This document shows positions 37,572 to 45,603 of a DNA stretch of 64,000 nucleotides, in pieces. Origin of the DNA: Rheinheimera sp. MM224 (GTDB lineage: Bacteria > Pseudomonadota > Gammaproteobacteria > Enterobacterales > Alteromonadaceae); NCBI RefSeq assembly GCF_947090785.1, contig NZ_OX352320.1, positions 2,480,001 through 2,544,000 on the forward strand, in the 5' to 3' direction. Each line of letters opens with the position of its first letter. The stretch's first letter is position 1. The translations under genes were made by a program, and so were the position numbers. The notes below the pieces were generated by a model, which worked only from the letters and a program-made list of their open reading frames with translations, was not told the origin of the DNA and made no database searches.

Positions 37572-38555
37572 ATGACTAAAGGTTTAATAACGGGAACTCT
37601 AAGCCTGATTGCTTTTAGCTGTATGCAAGTACAAGCTCAAGACAACGGCAATGTCGCAGTAAAATTGGTAGATACACTGACAGAGTTGGCTCAGGGCCCA
37701 CATAAAGGCTTTCGTTCCAATCATGCCAAGGGCGCTATTGTGACAGGTCACTTTACTCCATCTGCGGATGCAAAAAATTACAGTACAGCCGCTCATTTTA
37801 GTCAGACCGTGCCTGTGACAGTGCGCTTTTCCAACGCCACTGGAGTACCTAATTTACCGGACGCCGATCCTCATGCCAGACCTAATGGTATGGCCATACG
37901 CTTTACCTTACCGGATCAAAGCTCAACCGACATTGTCAGTATTTCCTACAACGGCTTTCCTGTTGCAACGCCTGAAGAATTTCTGGAGCTGTTAACCGCC
38001 ATTAAAACCAATGCAACAGACACCAATAAGCCCACTAAACTGGAGCAATTTTTACAAAGCCACCCAGCGGCTCTGACTTTTGTAAAAACACCAAAACCTA
38101 TGCCTGCCAGTTTCGCCAATCAGTCGTTTTTTGGTGTCAACAGCTTTATTTTTGAAAATGACAAAGGCGCACAACAGCATTTTCGCTACCGCATAGTGCC
38201 AAAAGCCGGAGCCAACTTTTTGACCGATGAGGCTGCAAAAAAAATGGCACCGGATTTCCTGATGGAAGAGATCAAACAAAGGGTAGTAAAAACGCCGGTA
38301 GAATTTAGCCTGCAGGCACAATTACCCAATGATGGTGATCCTTTGCTTGATGGTAGCAAAACCTGGCCTGACGACAGACGCCTGATTGAACTCGGCACCA
38401 TTAAACTGGATGCTTTGCCAGCAGACACCGCAGCCTGGGATAAACAAATGTTTAATCCGTTGCTGCTGACCAAAGGCATTACAGCGACAGCCGATCCCGT
38501 GCTACAAACCCGCCCTGTAGCTTACTCCGTCAGTTTTGGTCGCAGGCTGCAATAA
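37572..38555 (+). CDS. exported catalase-family peroxidase (SrpA-like)
   Basis: A 327-residue small catalase relative with a signal peptide (about 1-22, ending VQA). The distal His lies in HAKGAIVTGHFTPS, the heme-pocket Arg/Asn region in VTVRFSNATGVPNLPDADPHARPNGMAIRF, and the proximal ligand motif RxxxY in RPVAYSVSFGRR at the extreme C-terminus. These proteins lack the large C-terminal parts of true catalases and act as heme peroxidases or weak catalases, here probably in the periplasm. AAGG precedes the ATG. Confidence 0.88.
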   Translation: MTKGLITGTLSLIAFSCMQVQAQDNGNVAVKLVDTLTELAQGPHKGFRSNHAKGAIVTGHFTPSADAKNYSTAAHFSQTVPVTVRFSNATGVPNLPDADPHARPNGMAIRFTLPDQSSTDIVSISYNGFPVATPEEFLELLTAIKTNATDTNKPTKLEQFLQSHPAALTFVKTPKPMPASFANQSFFGVNSFIFENDKGAQQHFRYRIVPKAGANFLTDEAAKKMAPDFLMEEIKQRVVKTPVEFSLQAQLPNDGDPLLDGSKTWPDDRRLIELGTIKLDALPADTAAWDKQMFNPLLLTKGITATADPVLQTRPVAYSVSFGRRLQ

Positions 38556-38585
38556 GTTATCCATTAAGTGATCTATGGTGCCATC

Positions 38586-38624
38586 AAATCAGGCCAGATG
38601 CTTCAGTGCTCTCTGACCTGATTT
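38586..38624. terminator. convergent terminator between the catalase-like gene and the LysR gene
   Basis: AAATCAGG (38586-38593) pairs with CCTGATTT (38617-38624) around a 23-base loop; the right arm overlaps the last bases of the lysR-type gene. T tracts are short, so efficiency is uncertain. Confidence 0.5.
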
Positions 38625-39597
38625 ATTCAGTTGGCAAAAAGAAATGTGAAGGCAATTGTTGTATATCTTCCACCACCCAGCGCTCTTCAATACAGTCGGT
38701 CAGATGCTCTGCGATAAATTGGATCAGCCGACGTGCTGAAGCGCTTAATCTTTTGTCTTTGCGCGCCACCAGATACCAATGGCTATTCAGCGGGAAGCCT
38801 TTCACTTTTAATACGCTAAATTGCTCAGTGCTTTGACCTAAGGTATAGGTTGATAACACCGCCAGCCCCAAGCCACTAGCGACACTTAAACGTATGGCTT
38901 CGTTGCTTTCAATTTGCATTGTCTTTGAAAGATCAACCCCCTGACTGCTCAACCAGGATTCAAACTGCATACGGGTAGCAGAACCTGGTTCACGCATTAA
39001 AAAGCGCTCGTTTTTTAACTCTGAAAAATCAAGCTCACCGCCCTCTGCACAATAACGCGATGCCCAGTGATCAGCAGGAGCTATCAGTTGCAGCGGGTTT
39101 TTGATAATACGACAAGCCTGCACCAGCTCGCCGCTGGGCGGCTGACTGAATAAATACAAATCATCATCCTGATGACCAAAGCGGTTCAGAATATGAGCCC
39201 TGTTGCCTACATTTAATGTCACTGCAATTTTCGGATTGGCTTTGTCAAAAGCCCCCAAAATAGTCGGCATTACATATTTGGCTGTGGTGACTATACCTAA
39301 ACTTAAAGTGCCGCTGCGCCCGCCTTTGGCCTCTTCCAATAACGAAGAGAAATCATCAAAACGACTCAGCACATCGGAAGCTGCCTGAAATAACGCATCA
39401 CCAATGTAAGTGGTATGCACCTTACCTTCGCGGTATTCCAGCAAGGGCTGCCCTACTTCATCAGCCAGCTTTTTAAGCTGTAAGGACACAGTCGGCTGAG
39501 TTAAATGCAATAGCCGTGCTGCAGCGGATACGGACGCCAGCCGCACTACCTGCACATAAACCTGCAATAACCTGAAACTTAAATGTCGTACATCCAC
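38623..39597 (-). CDS. LysR-family transcriptional regulator
   Basis: A 324-residue regulator. The start is most likely GTG at 39597 (giving MDVRHLSFRLLQVYVQVV) because GGAG lies six bases upstream; a TTG at 39609 lacks a site. The N-terminal helix-turn-helix reads SVSAAARLLHLTQPTVSLQLKKL; the remainder is a LysR substrate-binding domain. It resembles CbbR/CmpR-like regulators in its QVYVQ and TQPTVS region. It is divergent from the bicarbonate transporter gene, with a 142-bp shared promoter region, so it probably controls that gene. Confidence 0.92.
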   Translation of the reverse strand: MDVRHLSFRLLQVYVQVVRLASVSAAARLLHLTQPTVSLQLKKLADEVGQPLLEYREGKVHTTYIGDALFQAASDVLSRFDDFSSLLEEAKGGRSGTLSLGIVTTAKYVMPTILGAFDKANPKIAVTLNVGNRAHILNRFGHQDDDLYLFSQPPSGELVQACRIIKNPLQLIAPADHWASRYCAEGGELDFSELKNERFLMREPGSATRMQFESWLSSQGVDLSKTMQIESNEAIRLSVASGLGLAVLSTYTLGQSTEQFSVLKVKGFPLNSHWYLVARKDKRLSASARRLIQFIAEHLTDCIEERWVVEDIQQLPSHFFLPTE

Positions 39598-39739
39598 AGA
39601 ACACTCCAAAACCAGTTGTTGCCTGCGCTTTTAACCACCCCATAGATAATCGTCAATATTAAAGTGGCAAACAATTAATTATCCAATATACCCAAAGGCA
39701 GGCACAATCGCCAGCCAATAACAGCTACGGAGTTGAGTC

Positions 39740-40675
39740 ATGCCTGATATTGTGATCGCGTTTTTTGCCTTTGGCCTTATCGCGGGTTTGTTAAAATCAG
39801 ATTTAAAAGTCCCTCAGTCTATTTATGAAACCTTATCTATCCTATTGATGCTGGTGCTCGGCCTGAAAGGCGGTATGGCGCTGCATGGTCAGGCTCATAG
39901 CGGTATGGTGCCGGATCTATTAGCCGTAGCGGCTTTAGGTTTGATTATTCCACTGCTGTCTTACCCGGTTTTACGTTACCTGGTCAAACTGACCAACTCA
40001 GATTCGGTCAGTATCGCCGCCCACTATGGCTCTGTCAGTGCCGGTACTTTTGCTGTGGTTGTCGCATTGGCTGAAAAATCTGGCTTGCCTTTATTGCCTG
40101 AAACCACCCTTTATTTGGTGATGCTGGAACTACCCGCCATAGTCATTATGTTGGGTATTTATGGAGCAACTAAAGGTCAGGGTAATCAAGCCCATATCTG
40201 GCGTGAAGCCTTAACCAGCCGCGGTGTGTTACTGCTTGGTGGCGGTGTATTGATTGGTTATCTGTATGGACCCGAAGGTTTAGAGCCTATAGCTCCTGCC
40301 CTTATTGGCGGCTTTAAAACCATGCTGGCGCTGTTTTTACTGGAAATGGGCCTGTGCACCGCCAAAGTCTGTAATCCATTACCACTGCAACATTGGCGTT
40401 TAATGCTATTTGCAGCCTTAGCCCCATTTGCTTTAGGTGCTTTAGGTTTGGCTTTTGGTTTAGTACTGGATTTACCCCAAGGTTCTTTATTGGTGCTGAC
40501 CACTTTAGCCGCCAGTGCCTCTTATATAGCAGCACCAGCTGCAGTGCGCGCCAGTATCCCGGACGCCAATATAGGCTTAGCGATGCTCGCATCTTTAGGC
40601 ATCACTTTCCCGGTGAACGTGCTGCTGGCCATTCCTGTCTATCAGCATTGGGTGGAGCTTGCGGTCGGGAATTAA
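39740..40675 (+). CDS. SbtA-type sodium-dependent bicarbonate transporter
   Basis: A 311-residue inner-membrane protein of the SbtA/DUF897 family, with about ten helices in two inverted halves. Typical blocks are GLIAGLLKSDLKVPQSIYETLSILLMLVLGLKGG at the start, SIAAHYGSVSAGTF, EMGLCTAKVC and SASYIAAPAAVR with NIGLAMLASLGITFPVN. SbtA takes up bicarbonate with Na+ in cyanobacteria; relatives in heterotrophs may serve anaplerotic carbon needs. GGAG lies seven bases before the ATG. No SbtB-like regulator gene is adjacent. Confidence 0.88.
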   Translation: MPDIVIAFFAFGLIAGLLKSDLKVPQSIYETLSILLMLVLGLKGGMALHGQAHSGMVPDLLAVAALGLIIPLLSYPVLRYLVKLTNSDSVSIAAHYGSVSAGTFAVVVALAEKSGLPLLPETTLYLVMLELPAIVIMLGIYGATKGQGNQAHIWREALTSRGVLLLGGGVLIGYLYGPEGLEPIAPALIGGFKTMLALFLLEMGLCTAKVCNPLPLQHWRLMLFAALAPFALGALGLAFGLVLDLPQGSLLVLTTLAASASYIAAPAAVRASIPDANIGLAMLASLGITFPVNVLLAIPVYQHWVELAVGN

Positions 40676-40725
40676 TCTAAGGTTCTGAAAAGCGAACAAA
40701 AAAAACGCAGTCAAACCTTGGGGCA

Positions 40726-40756
40726 TTGCATTTATGAGTTAAAGCAGTAGTATAAG
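40726..40756 (+). promoter_or_regulatory. candidate promoter of tRNA-Pro
   Basis: TTGCAT (40726-40731) and TATAAG (40751-40756) precede the tRNA, with a GGCCC discriminator of the stringent type. The 19-base spacing is longer than ideal, so the assignment is tentative. Confidence 0.35.
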
Positions 40757-40765
40757 GCCCAACGT

Positions 40766-40842
<77 letters not shown>

Positions 40843-40850
40843 TTAAATTG

Positions 40851-40875
40851 ACCTGCTTTTACAGCAGGTTTTTTT
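40851..40875 (+). terminator. intrinsic terminator after tRNA-Pro
   Basis: ACCTGCT (40851-40857) pairs with AGCAGGT (40863-40869) and is followed by six more T. Confidence 0.9.
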
Positions 40876-41009
40876 ATGCCTGAAATTTGATTAAATTCAA
40901 TACTTAGCTTTCTCCTTAAAATCTATTTAGTTGTAAAAATTATTGGATTTTTTATAAACAGTTCATGTACAGTGGTTTTCTGATTTAGTGACAACAATAA
41001 GGAACAGTT

Positions 41010-41231
41010 ATGCAAATCAATTTAAACACCCCAAGCACAGCTGCTACATCAACAGCACAGACTACAGCTCCTGCGGCTCAGGCTAAAACCACTACTACAA
41101 TAGCCCCTTCTACTGCAGATACTGTGACCTTATCTGCTGAAGCAAAAGCTAAGTTTGCTGCTGATTTAGAGACTTTAGGTAATGGTTCTGGTAACGAACC
41201 ACCAATTAAAGATAAAGACAAGGTTCAATAA
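41010..41231 (+). CDS. small Thr/Ala-rich protein, unknown; first gene of a three-gene operon
   Basis: A 73-residue protein without signal peptide or membrane helix. The first about 35 residues are a low-complexity Thr/Ala/Gln/Pro stretch after MQINLNTPS; then DTVTLSAEAKAKFAADLETL could form an amphipathic helix, and a Gly/Asn/Pro and Lys/Asp-rich tail follows. The VTLSAEAKA phrase occurs in assorted small or surface-related proteins, but I do not recognise a family. AAGGA precedes the ATG and the next gene starts two bases after the stop. Confidence 0.75.
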   Translation: MQINLNTPSTAATSTAQTTAPAAQAKTTTTIAPSTADTVTLSAEAKAKFAADLETLGNGSGNEPPIKDKDKVQ

Positions 41232-41233
41232 AA

Positions 41234-41725
41234 ATGGGCGATTTCGCCTACAAAATTGACCATGTATTGTGGCTGCTTTGTTTTTTGTTGCTGATTATAT
41301 CTGTGGTTTATAAGCTAGACATGTCTTCCAGAATAGCCTTAACCGTATGGGTTATAGGCAATCTGGTTATGGATAAAGCCCAGCCCTTTGTGATGGATCT
41401 GGCTACAGTTTATGAAGATACAGGACCATCTTTTTGGTATATCACATGGAGTGCAGTCGATGTATCGTGTGTTTGGTGTATTTACAAAATACACGTAGTA
41501 CACGACATTCCAGCCAGTAAACTGACCCGCTATATTATGGTCTGTCTATTAAGCTTGTGTGCTTTGCAGTTTATGCGATATGCCGACAGAATGGTTTTTG
41601 ATACAAATTTGTTATCTGAAATATACAAATACATTATTGTTTCTATTAACATTTCAGTAGTGCCATTCGCCATATTCTGGTTTGTTAAGGACATACAAAC
41701 GCTCAGAAAAGGAGTTGTCTTATGA
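41234..41725 (+). CDS. five-helix membrane protein of unknown function
   Basis: A 163-residue protein with about five membrane helices (near 10-28, 34-50, 68-86, 98-116 and 132-152 by eye), polar residues between them and a short basic C-terminus. No family was recognised. It is the middle gene of a three-gene operon: it starts two bases after the small Thr/Ala-rich protein gene (AAGG inside that gene's end) and overlaps the next gene by four bases (ATGA). Confidence 0.8.
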   Translation: MGDFAYKIDHVLWLLCFLLLIISVVYKLDMSSRIALTVWVIGNLVMDKAQPFVMDLATVYEDTGPSFWYITWSAVDVSCVWCIYKIHVVHDIPASKLTRYIMVCLLSLCALQFMRYADRMVFDTNLLSEIYKYIIVSINISVVPFAIFWFVKDIQTLRKGVVL

Positions 41726-42048
41726 TTGAGTTTTTATCACTGCTTGTGATGGCTGTACTGCTGCTGAGTGGTCTGTTTTGGTATAAAAAGACCTGCCGCC
41801 ATTTAACAGTCAAGGAAATAGAGCAAAGGGTTTCACAGCAAATGGAACAAAGAGCGCACAAACTTTGTATGCAGGCCTTTGATGTGCAAAGAACCAGCGA
41901 AGCTGAAGAACGCAATAAACTAGACGAACAATTTCAGGATGACTTGCATCTGTATGTAGAAGATTTTCAGGCAGAAGTCGCTGAAAGCTTGCAGCAGAAT
42001 AAGGTGCAGGATATTCAAAGTTATGGCTTTATCAGGCTGACTAAATAG
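41722..42048 (+). CDS. membrane-anchored coiled-coil protein of unknown function
   Basis: A 108-residue protein with one N-terminal membrane helix (about 4-20, LSLLVMAVLLLSGLFWY) followed by a charged helical region rich in Glu/Gln/Lys (about 30-95), probably coiled coil in the cytoplasm. AAGGAG lies seven bases before the ATG, within the upstream gene. It is the last gene of the operon; only 23 bases separate it from a convergent gene. I do not recognise the family. Confidence 0.8.
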   Translation: MIEFLSLLVMAVLLLSGLFWYKKTCRHLTVKEIEQRVSQQMEQRAHKLCMQAFDVQRTSEAEERNKLDEQFQDDLHLYVEDFQAEVAESLQQNKVQDIQSYGFIRLTK

Positions 42049-42071
42049 CGGCCTTTTAGCGGCCGCCCCAT

Positions 42072-42701
42072 TCAGTTAGCCCATTGCTTTTCAAACTGAT
42101 AAAACGCAGGTTTGGCCAGACTTAAGTTTGGCTGATGCTGCTTTTTTAGGTAATGCTGGATCTCCTGTTGAACCTGATGCACAACCTCTATTAGCTCAGC
42201 CAGAGCAAACTCTTCGGTGTGGAACACGAAGGTTTTACTGGCGGGTTCAAGCCAGCAAAACATAGCTTCGTTATCCATCCAGGTGATGACCTGATTAAAA
42301 CTGGTTAAGTGGTGGGCGTTGTAACGGCGCATTGCGCTGTTGTCCCGTACTGAATGATCCAACTCATCAGCATGGCGCCACAAGGCTTCATTGCGTAGCG
42401 GATGATTGAGATCTGGCAGGTTGATTTCACTGCGCAGCGCCATAGCTCTGTGGCAGATGTCCAGCCCCTGCTCTCCGCAGCATTTGGCAGGCCAGAATAT
42501 CCGGGATAATTGATAGGTATGGATCAGAATTAAATGCACGGCGTCGTACATATCTTCACAAGCGCGGCGCTGACAATCCCAGTCTTCAGACCAGTCCTGC
42601 AATTGTTTAATGGCTCTGTCCAGTTCCTGACCAGCTTCAACAATTAACTCAGATTGCAATTCGGCTTGTTTTATATGTAGCAGTATTTCTTTGGCATCCA
42701 T
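42072..42701 (-). CDS. conserved-looking soluble protein of unknown function
   Basis: A 209-residue protein from ATG 42701 (MDAKEILLHIKQAELQ), chosen because AGGAG lies seven bases upstream; the frame is open to 42770 but that part looks non-coding. It is mostly helical, with a Cys-containing stretch FWPAKCCGEQGLDICHRAM (about residues 69-87) and a Trp/His-rich middle part. Four or more cysteines and several histidines would permit metal binding, but no known motif is met. No neighbour suggests a role. Confidence 0.7.
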   Translation of the reverse strand: MDAKEILLHIKQAELQSELIVEAGQELDRAIKQLQDWSEDWDCQRRACEDMYDAVHLILIHTYQLSRIFWPAKCCGEQGLDICHRAMALRSEINLPDLNHPLRNEALWRHADELDHSVRDNSAMRRYNAHHLTSFNQVITWMDNEAMFCWLEPASKTFVFHTEEFALAELIEVVHQVQQEIQHYLKKQHQPNLSLAKPAFYQFEKQWAN

Positions 42702-43073
42702 TTCAACACTCCTGTAAGACGAGACAACACCCTTATTAGGGGTACTCTGTATGTTCAGTGTAGAAAGCATCAGAGGCTTTGCAAGCTAGCCAAAGTGCAG
42801 CTAAGTTATAGATTTTTCGATAATTACCCATTTTGGGTTTTCATAAAAATCTAAGCTGCTGAGTTATCGTGATATCAACTCTTTTGGTTTTTTCATATTT
42901 TTTTGTATTTATTTTCAACAATCTGCCGTTTAATTGGGTAATTCTGCTGATATAACACCACTGCACATCAAATAAAGTGATCGCTGTAAAACAGCCGTTC
43001 ATCAAATAGTTACATCTGTTTTTTAAACTTTGACGTACAATAAGCGCCTTTTTCGTCGCCTCTGAGGAATTTT
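42702..43073. other. 372-bp divergent intergenic region
   Basis: No gene is visible between the unknown protein (minus) and the ABC exporter (plus). It is A/T-rich with poly-T stretches near 42885-42915. TACAAT at 43036-43041 is a possible -10 box for the exporter, which would give a leader of about 26 bases; no good -35 accompanies it. Imperfect inverted arms AGATTTTT / AAAAATCT (about 42810-42852) could form a hairpin. Confidence 0.4.
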
Positions 43074-44915
43074 ATGCTGGGCTTTTTTGAACGATTAACC
43101 AAACCTTTCCCTGATGACGAGCCAACTCAGCCGCCTCAAGGCTTATTTGCATTTTGTTTGCACTACAGCAAAGGTATGGTGCTACCGCTGATCCTGATGT
43201 CCATCGCAACAGCACTGCTGGCAGCACTGGAAGTGTCTTTATTCGGTTATATGGGCCAACTGGTAGATTGGCTGGTGAATAAAAACCCTGAAACCTTCTG
43301 GCAGGAAGAGCAGGATACCTTGATCACCATGGCTGTAGTGATGTTGGTGGTTTTACCTGCGTTAGTGTTTTTCCACTCTGCACTGATCCACCAGACGATA
43401 TTGGGTAACTACCCTATGTCGATCCGCTGGTTAGCGCACCGTTATTTATTAAAACAAAGCCTTGGCTTTTATCAGAATGAGTTCGCAGGCCGTATCGCCA
43501 CCAAGGTAATGCAAACGGCATTGGCTGTGCGCGAAACCGCCACCAAGCTGTTGGATGTGATGGTGTATGTGGTGGTGTATTTTGGCTCTATGTTGTATCT
43601 GATAGCCGATGCCGACTGGCGTTTAGTACTGCCGATGATTGCATGGTTAGTGATCTACACTGGCTTGCAGTTCTATTTTGTGCCACGGCTGAAACAGGTT
43701 GCTACTGAGCAGGCCGACGCCCGTTCAGAAATGACAGGCCGTATTGTCGACAGCTACACCAATATCAGCACCATTAAACTGTTCTCACACACAGCCCGTG
43801 AGTCTGATTATGCGCGCGACAGCATGCAGCTGTTTCTGGTGCCTGTGTACAAACAAATGCGTCTCGCCACCTGGTTGAATATTTGTGTGCAAGGGCTGAA
43901 CTATCTGTTGGTGTTCTCTATTGCCACTCTGGCGATATGGTTATGGTCCGTCAATGCAGTCACTGTAGGTTCTATTGCCATAGCCGTCAGTCTGGCTTTG
44001 CGTTTAAACGGTATGTCGCAGTGGATCATGTGGGAAGTCAGTGCGTTGTTTGAAAACATCGGTACAGTGGCAGACGGTATTGCTACCTTGTCTCAGCCGC
44101 ATCAAATCGTCGATAAAACCGATGCTAAACCTATTGAAGTGTCACAAGGTCAGATTGAATTTAAGCAGCTGAACTTTAACTACGGCAAAGTGGCTGGTGA
44201 ACATGGCCCTGTGATTGACGGTCTGGAATTGTCGATTAAACCAGGTGAAAAAGTAGGTTTAGTAGGTCGCTCTGGTGCAGGTAAATCAACGCTGGTGAAC
44301 TTGTTGTTGCGTTTTTATGACGTCAATTCCGGCCAGATTTTAATAGATGGTCAGGACATCAAAACTGTATCACAGGAAAGCTTACGCGCTCATATCGCTA
44401 TGGTGACGCAGGATACCTCTTTGCTGCACCGTACAGTGCGGGAGAATATTTTGTATGGCCGTCCCGGTGCTACTGAAGCAGAAATGTTTGAAGCAGCTCG
44501 CTTGGCAGAAGCCGATGCCTTTATTCAGGAACTGACGGATCCTAAAGGCAATAGCGGTTATGACGCTCAGGTCGGCGAACGGGGTGTAAAACTTTCAGGT
44601 GGTCAGCGTCAGCGTATTGCGATAGCAAGGGTACTTTTGAAAAACGCCCCTATCCTTATTCTGGATGAAGCAACCTCAGCATTGGATTCAGAAGTAGAGG
44701 CCGCTATTCAGCACAGTCTGACTCAGCTGATGATAGGTAAAACAGTGATCGCTATCGCACACCGTTTGTCTACTATAGCTGCAATGGACAGGCTCATAGT
44801 GCTGGACCAGGGTCGTATAGTTGAGCAAGGTAGCCATCAGGAACTAATTGCCAAAGGTGGCATTTACGCTCAGTTATGGGCGCATCAAACCGGTGGTTTC
44901 ATTGGTGTGGAATAA
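43074..44915 (+). CDS. ABC exporter, fused permease-ATPase (homologue of the mobile 'abct' gene)
   Basis: A 613-residue half-transporter. Six membrane helices occupy about 1-330 and the ATPase domain about 350-605. The ATPase shows Walker A GRSGAGKST, the Q-loop in MVTQDTSLL, signature LSGGQRQR, Walker B ILILDEATSALD and the switch AHRLS. It works as a dimer exporting an unknown compound. It converges on gst and the beta-lactamase gene; blaPER-gst-abct is the order I recall from plasmid and island copies of PER genes, where abct is often shortened. Here it is full length. Confidence 0.92.
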   Translation: MLGFFERLTKPFPDDEPTQPPQGLFAFCLHYSKGMVLPLILMSIATALLAALEVSLFGYMGQLVDWLVNKNPETFWQEEQDTLITMAVVMLVVLPALVFFHSALIHQTILGNYPMSIRWLAHRYLLKQSLGFYQNEFAGRIATKVMQTALAVRETATKLLDVMVYVVVYFGSMLYLIADADWRLVLPMIAWLVIYTGLQFYFVPRLKQVATEQADARSEMTGRIVDSYTNISTIKLFSHTARESDYARDSMQLFLVPVYKQMRLATWLNICVQGLNYLLVFSIATLAIWLWSVNAVTVGSIAIAVSLALRLNGMSQWIMWEVSALFENIGTVADGIATLSQPHQIVDKTDAKPIEVSQGQIEFKQLNFNYGKVAGEHGPVIDGLELSIKPGEKVGLVGRSGAGKSTLVNLLLRFYDVNSGQILIDGQDIKTVSQESLRAHIAMVTQDTSLLHRTVRENILYGRPGATEAEMFEAARLAEADAFIQELTDPKGNSGYDAQVGERGVKLSGGQRQRIAIARVLLKNAPILILDEATSALDSEVEAAIQHSLTQLMIGKTVIAIAHRLSTIAAMDRLIVLDQGRIVEQGSHQELIAKGGIYAQLWAHQTGGFIGVE

Positions 44916-44920
44916 AATTA

Positions 44921-44950
44921 AAAAGGGCAGAGCTTAAGCTCTGCCCTTTT
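44921..44950. terminator. bidirectional terminator between abct and gst
   Basis: A perfect 30-bp palindrome (15-base arms with AGCTTAAGCT at the centre) has A-run and T-run ends, so it works for both the ABC gene (plus) and gst (minus). It lies six bases from the first stop and five from the second. Confidence 0.92.
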
Positions 44951-44954
44951 GTTT

Positions 44955-45530
44955 TTAGCTCAAACGAGGATCAGTTTCAGCCACCATCGGCTGGTTTAAA
45001 TGCTCATGTCTAAACTGCAGTAAGACCGGAAAAGGTTTTAAATCGACTAAATCACGGAACAGCACCCAGTCGATAAGCGTAAATAAGCTAATACTCAGAT
45101 AATCCCAGCGTCCAAAATGCCCTGCCCTGATTTGTTGCTCCAGCGCTTCCAGCGTTGCCTGTATACGCTCATGCTGCAGGTTAAAAAACAACTTATCCTC
45201 TGTGACTTCAAAACCAGAGCGTTTACATAGCAACAGCTCAACCAGCGAATCTGTACAGGCATTGATAGTGGTCAGGCAATTTTCCTGATCCCAGCTCAAT
45301 GGTTTTAAATTTAACTTCTGTGCCAGGTAACGGTAAATGACTCCTGAATCAAAAATCACCTGCTCCTCGTCCACTAACACCGGCACTTTACGCGCTGGAT
45401 TGTGTTTTACCAGCACAGAGCGGCCTTGCGACTCAAAAATATTTAATGCAACAAACTGATACGCCTGACCCGCCAGAACTAAACGTAAACGACGCACAAA
45501 AGGGGAAGCCACTGAACCTAGTAACTGCAT
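44955..45530 (-). CDS. glutathione S-transferase family protein
   Basis: A 191-residue protein. The N-terminal thioredoxin-like domain (1-75) shows GSVASPFVRRLRLVLAG, PARKVPVLVDEE and FDSGVIYRYLA, matching the glutathione-binding region with its cis-Pro and Asp/Glu-Ser pair. The C-terminal part is the usual helical domain. It lies 73 bases after the PER beta-lactamase gene on the same strand. This is the gene that travels with blaPER in mobile contexts as 'gst'. Substrate unknown; no evidence that it adds to resistance. Confidence 0.9.
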   Translation of the reverse strand: MQLLGSVASPFVRRLRLVLAGQAYQFVALNIFESQGRSVLVKHNPARKVPVLVDEEQVIFDSGVIYRYLAQKLNLKPLSWDQENCLTTINACTDSLVELLLCKRSGFEVTEDKLFFNLQHERIQATLEALEQQIRAGHFGRWDYLSISLFTLIDWVLFRDLVDLKPFPVLLQFRHEHLNQPMVAETDPRLS

Positions 45531-45603
45531 AACCTACTCCATTTACAGATCATGAGTTCAGTGTACAACCTTAATAAGTCGCTTAGATAGCCCTGCATGT
45601 TGT

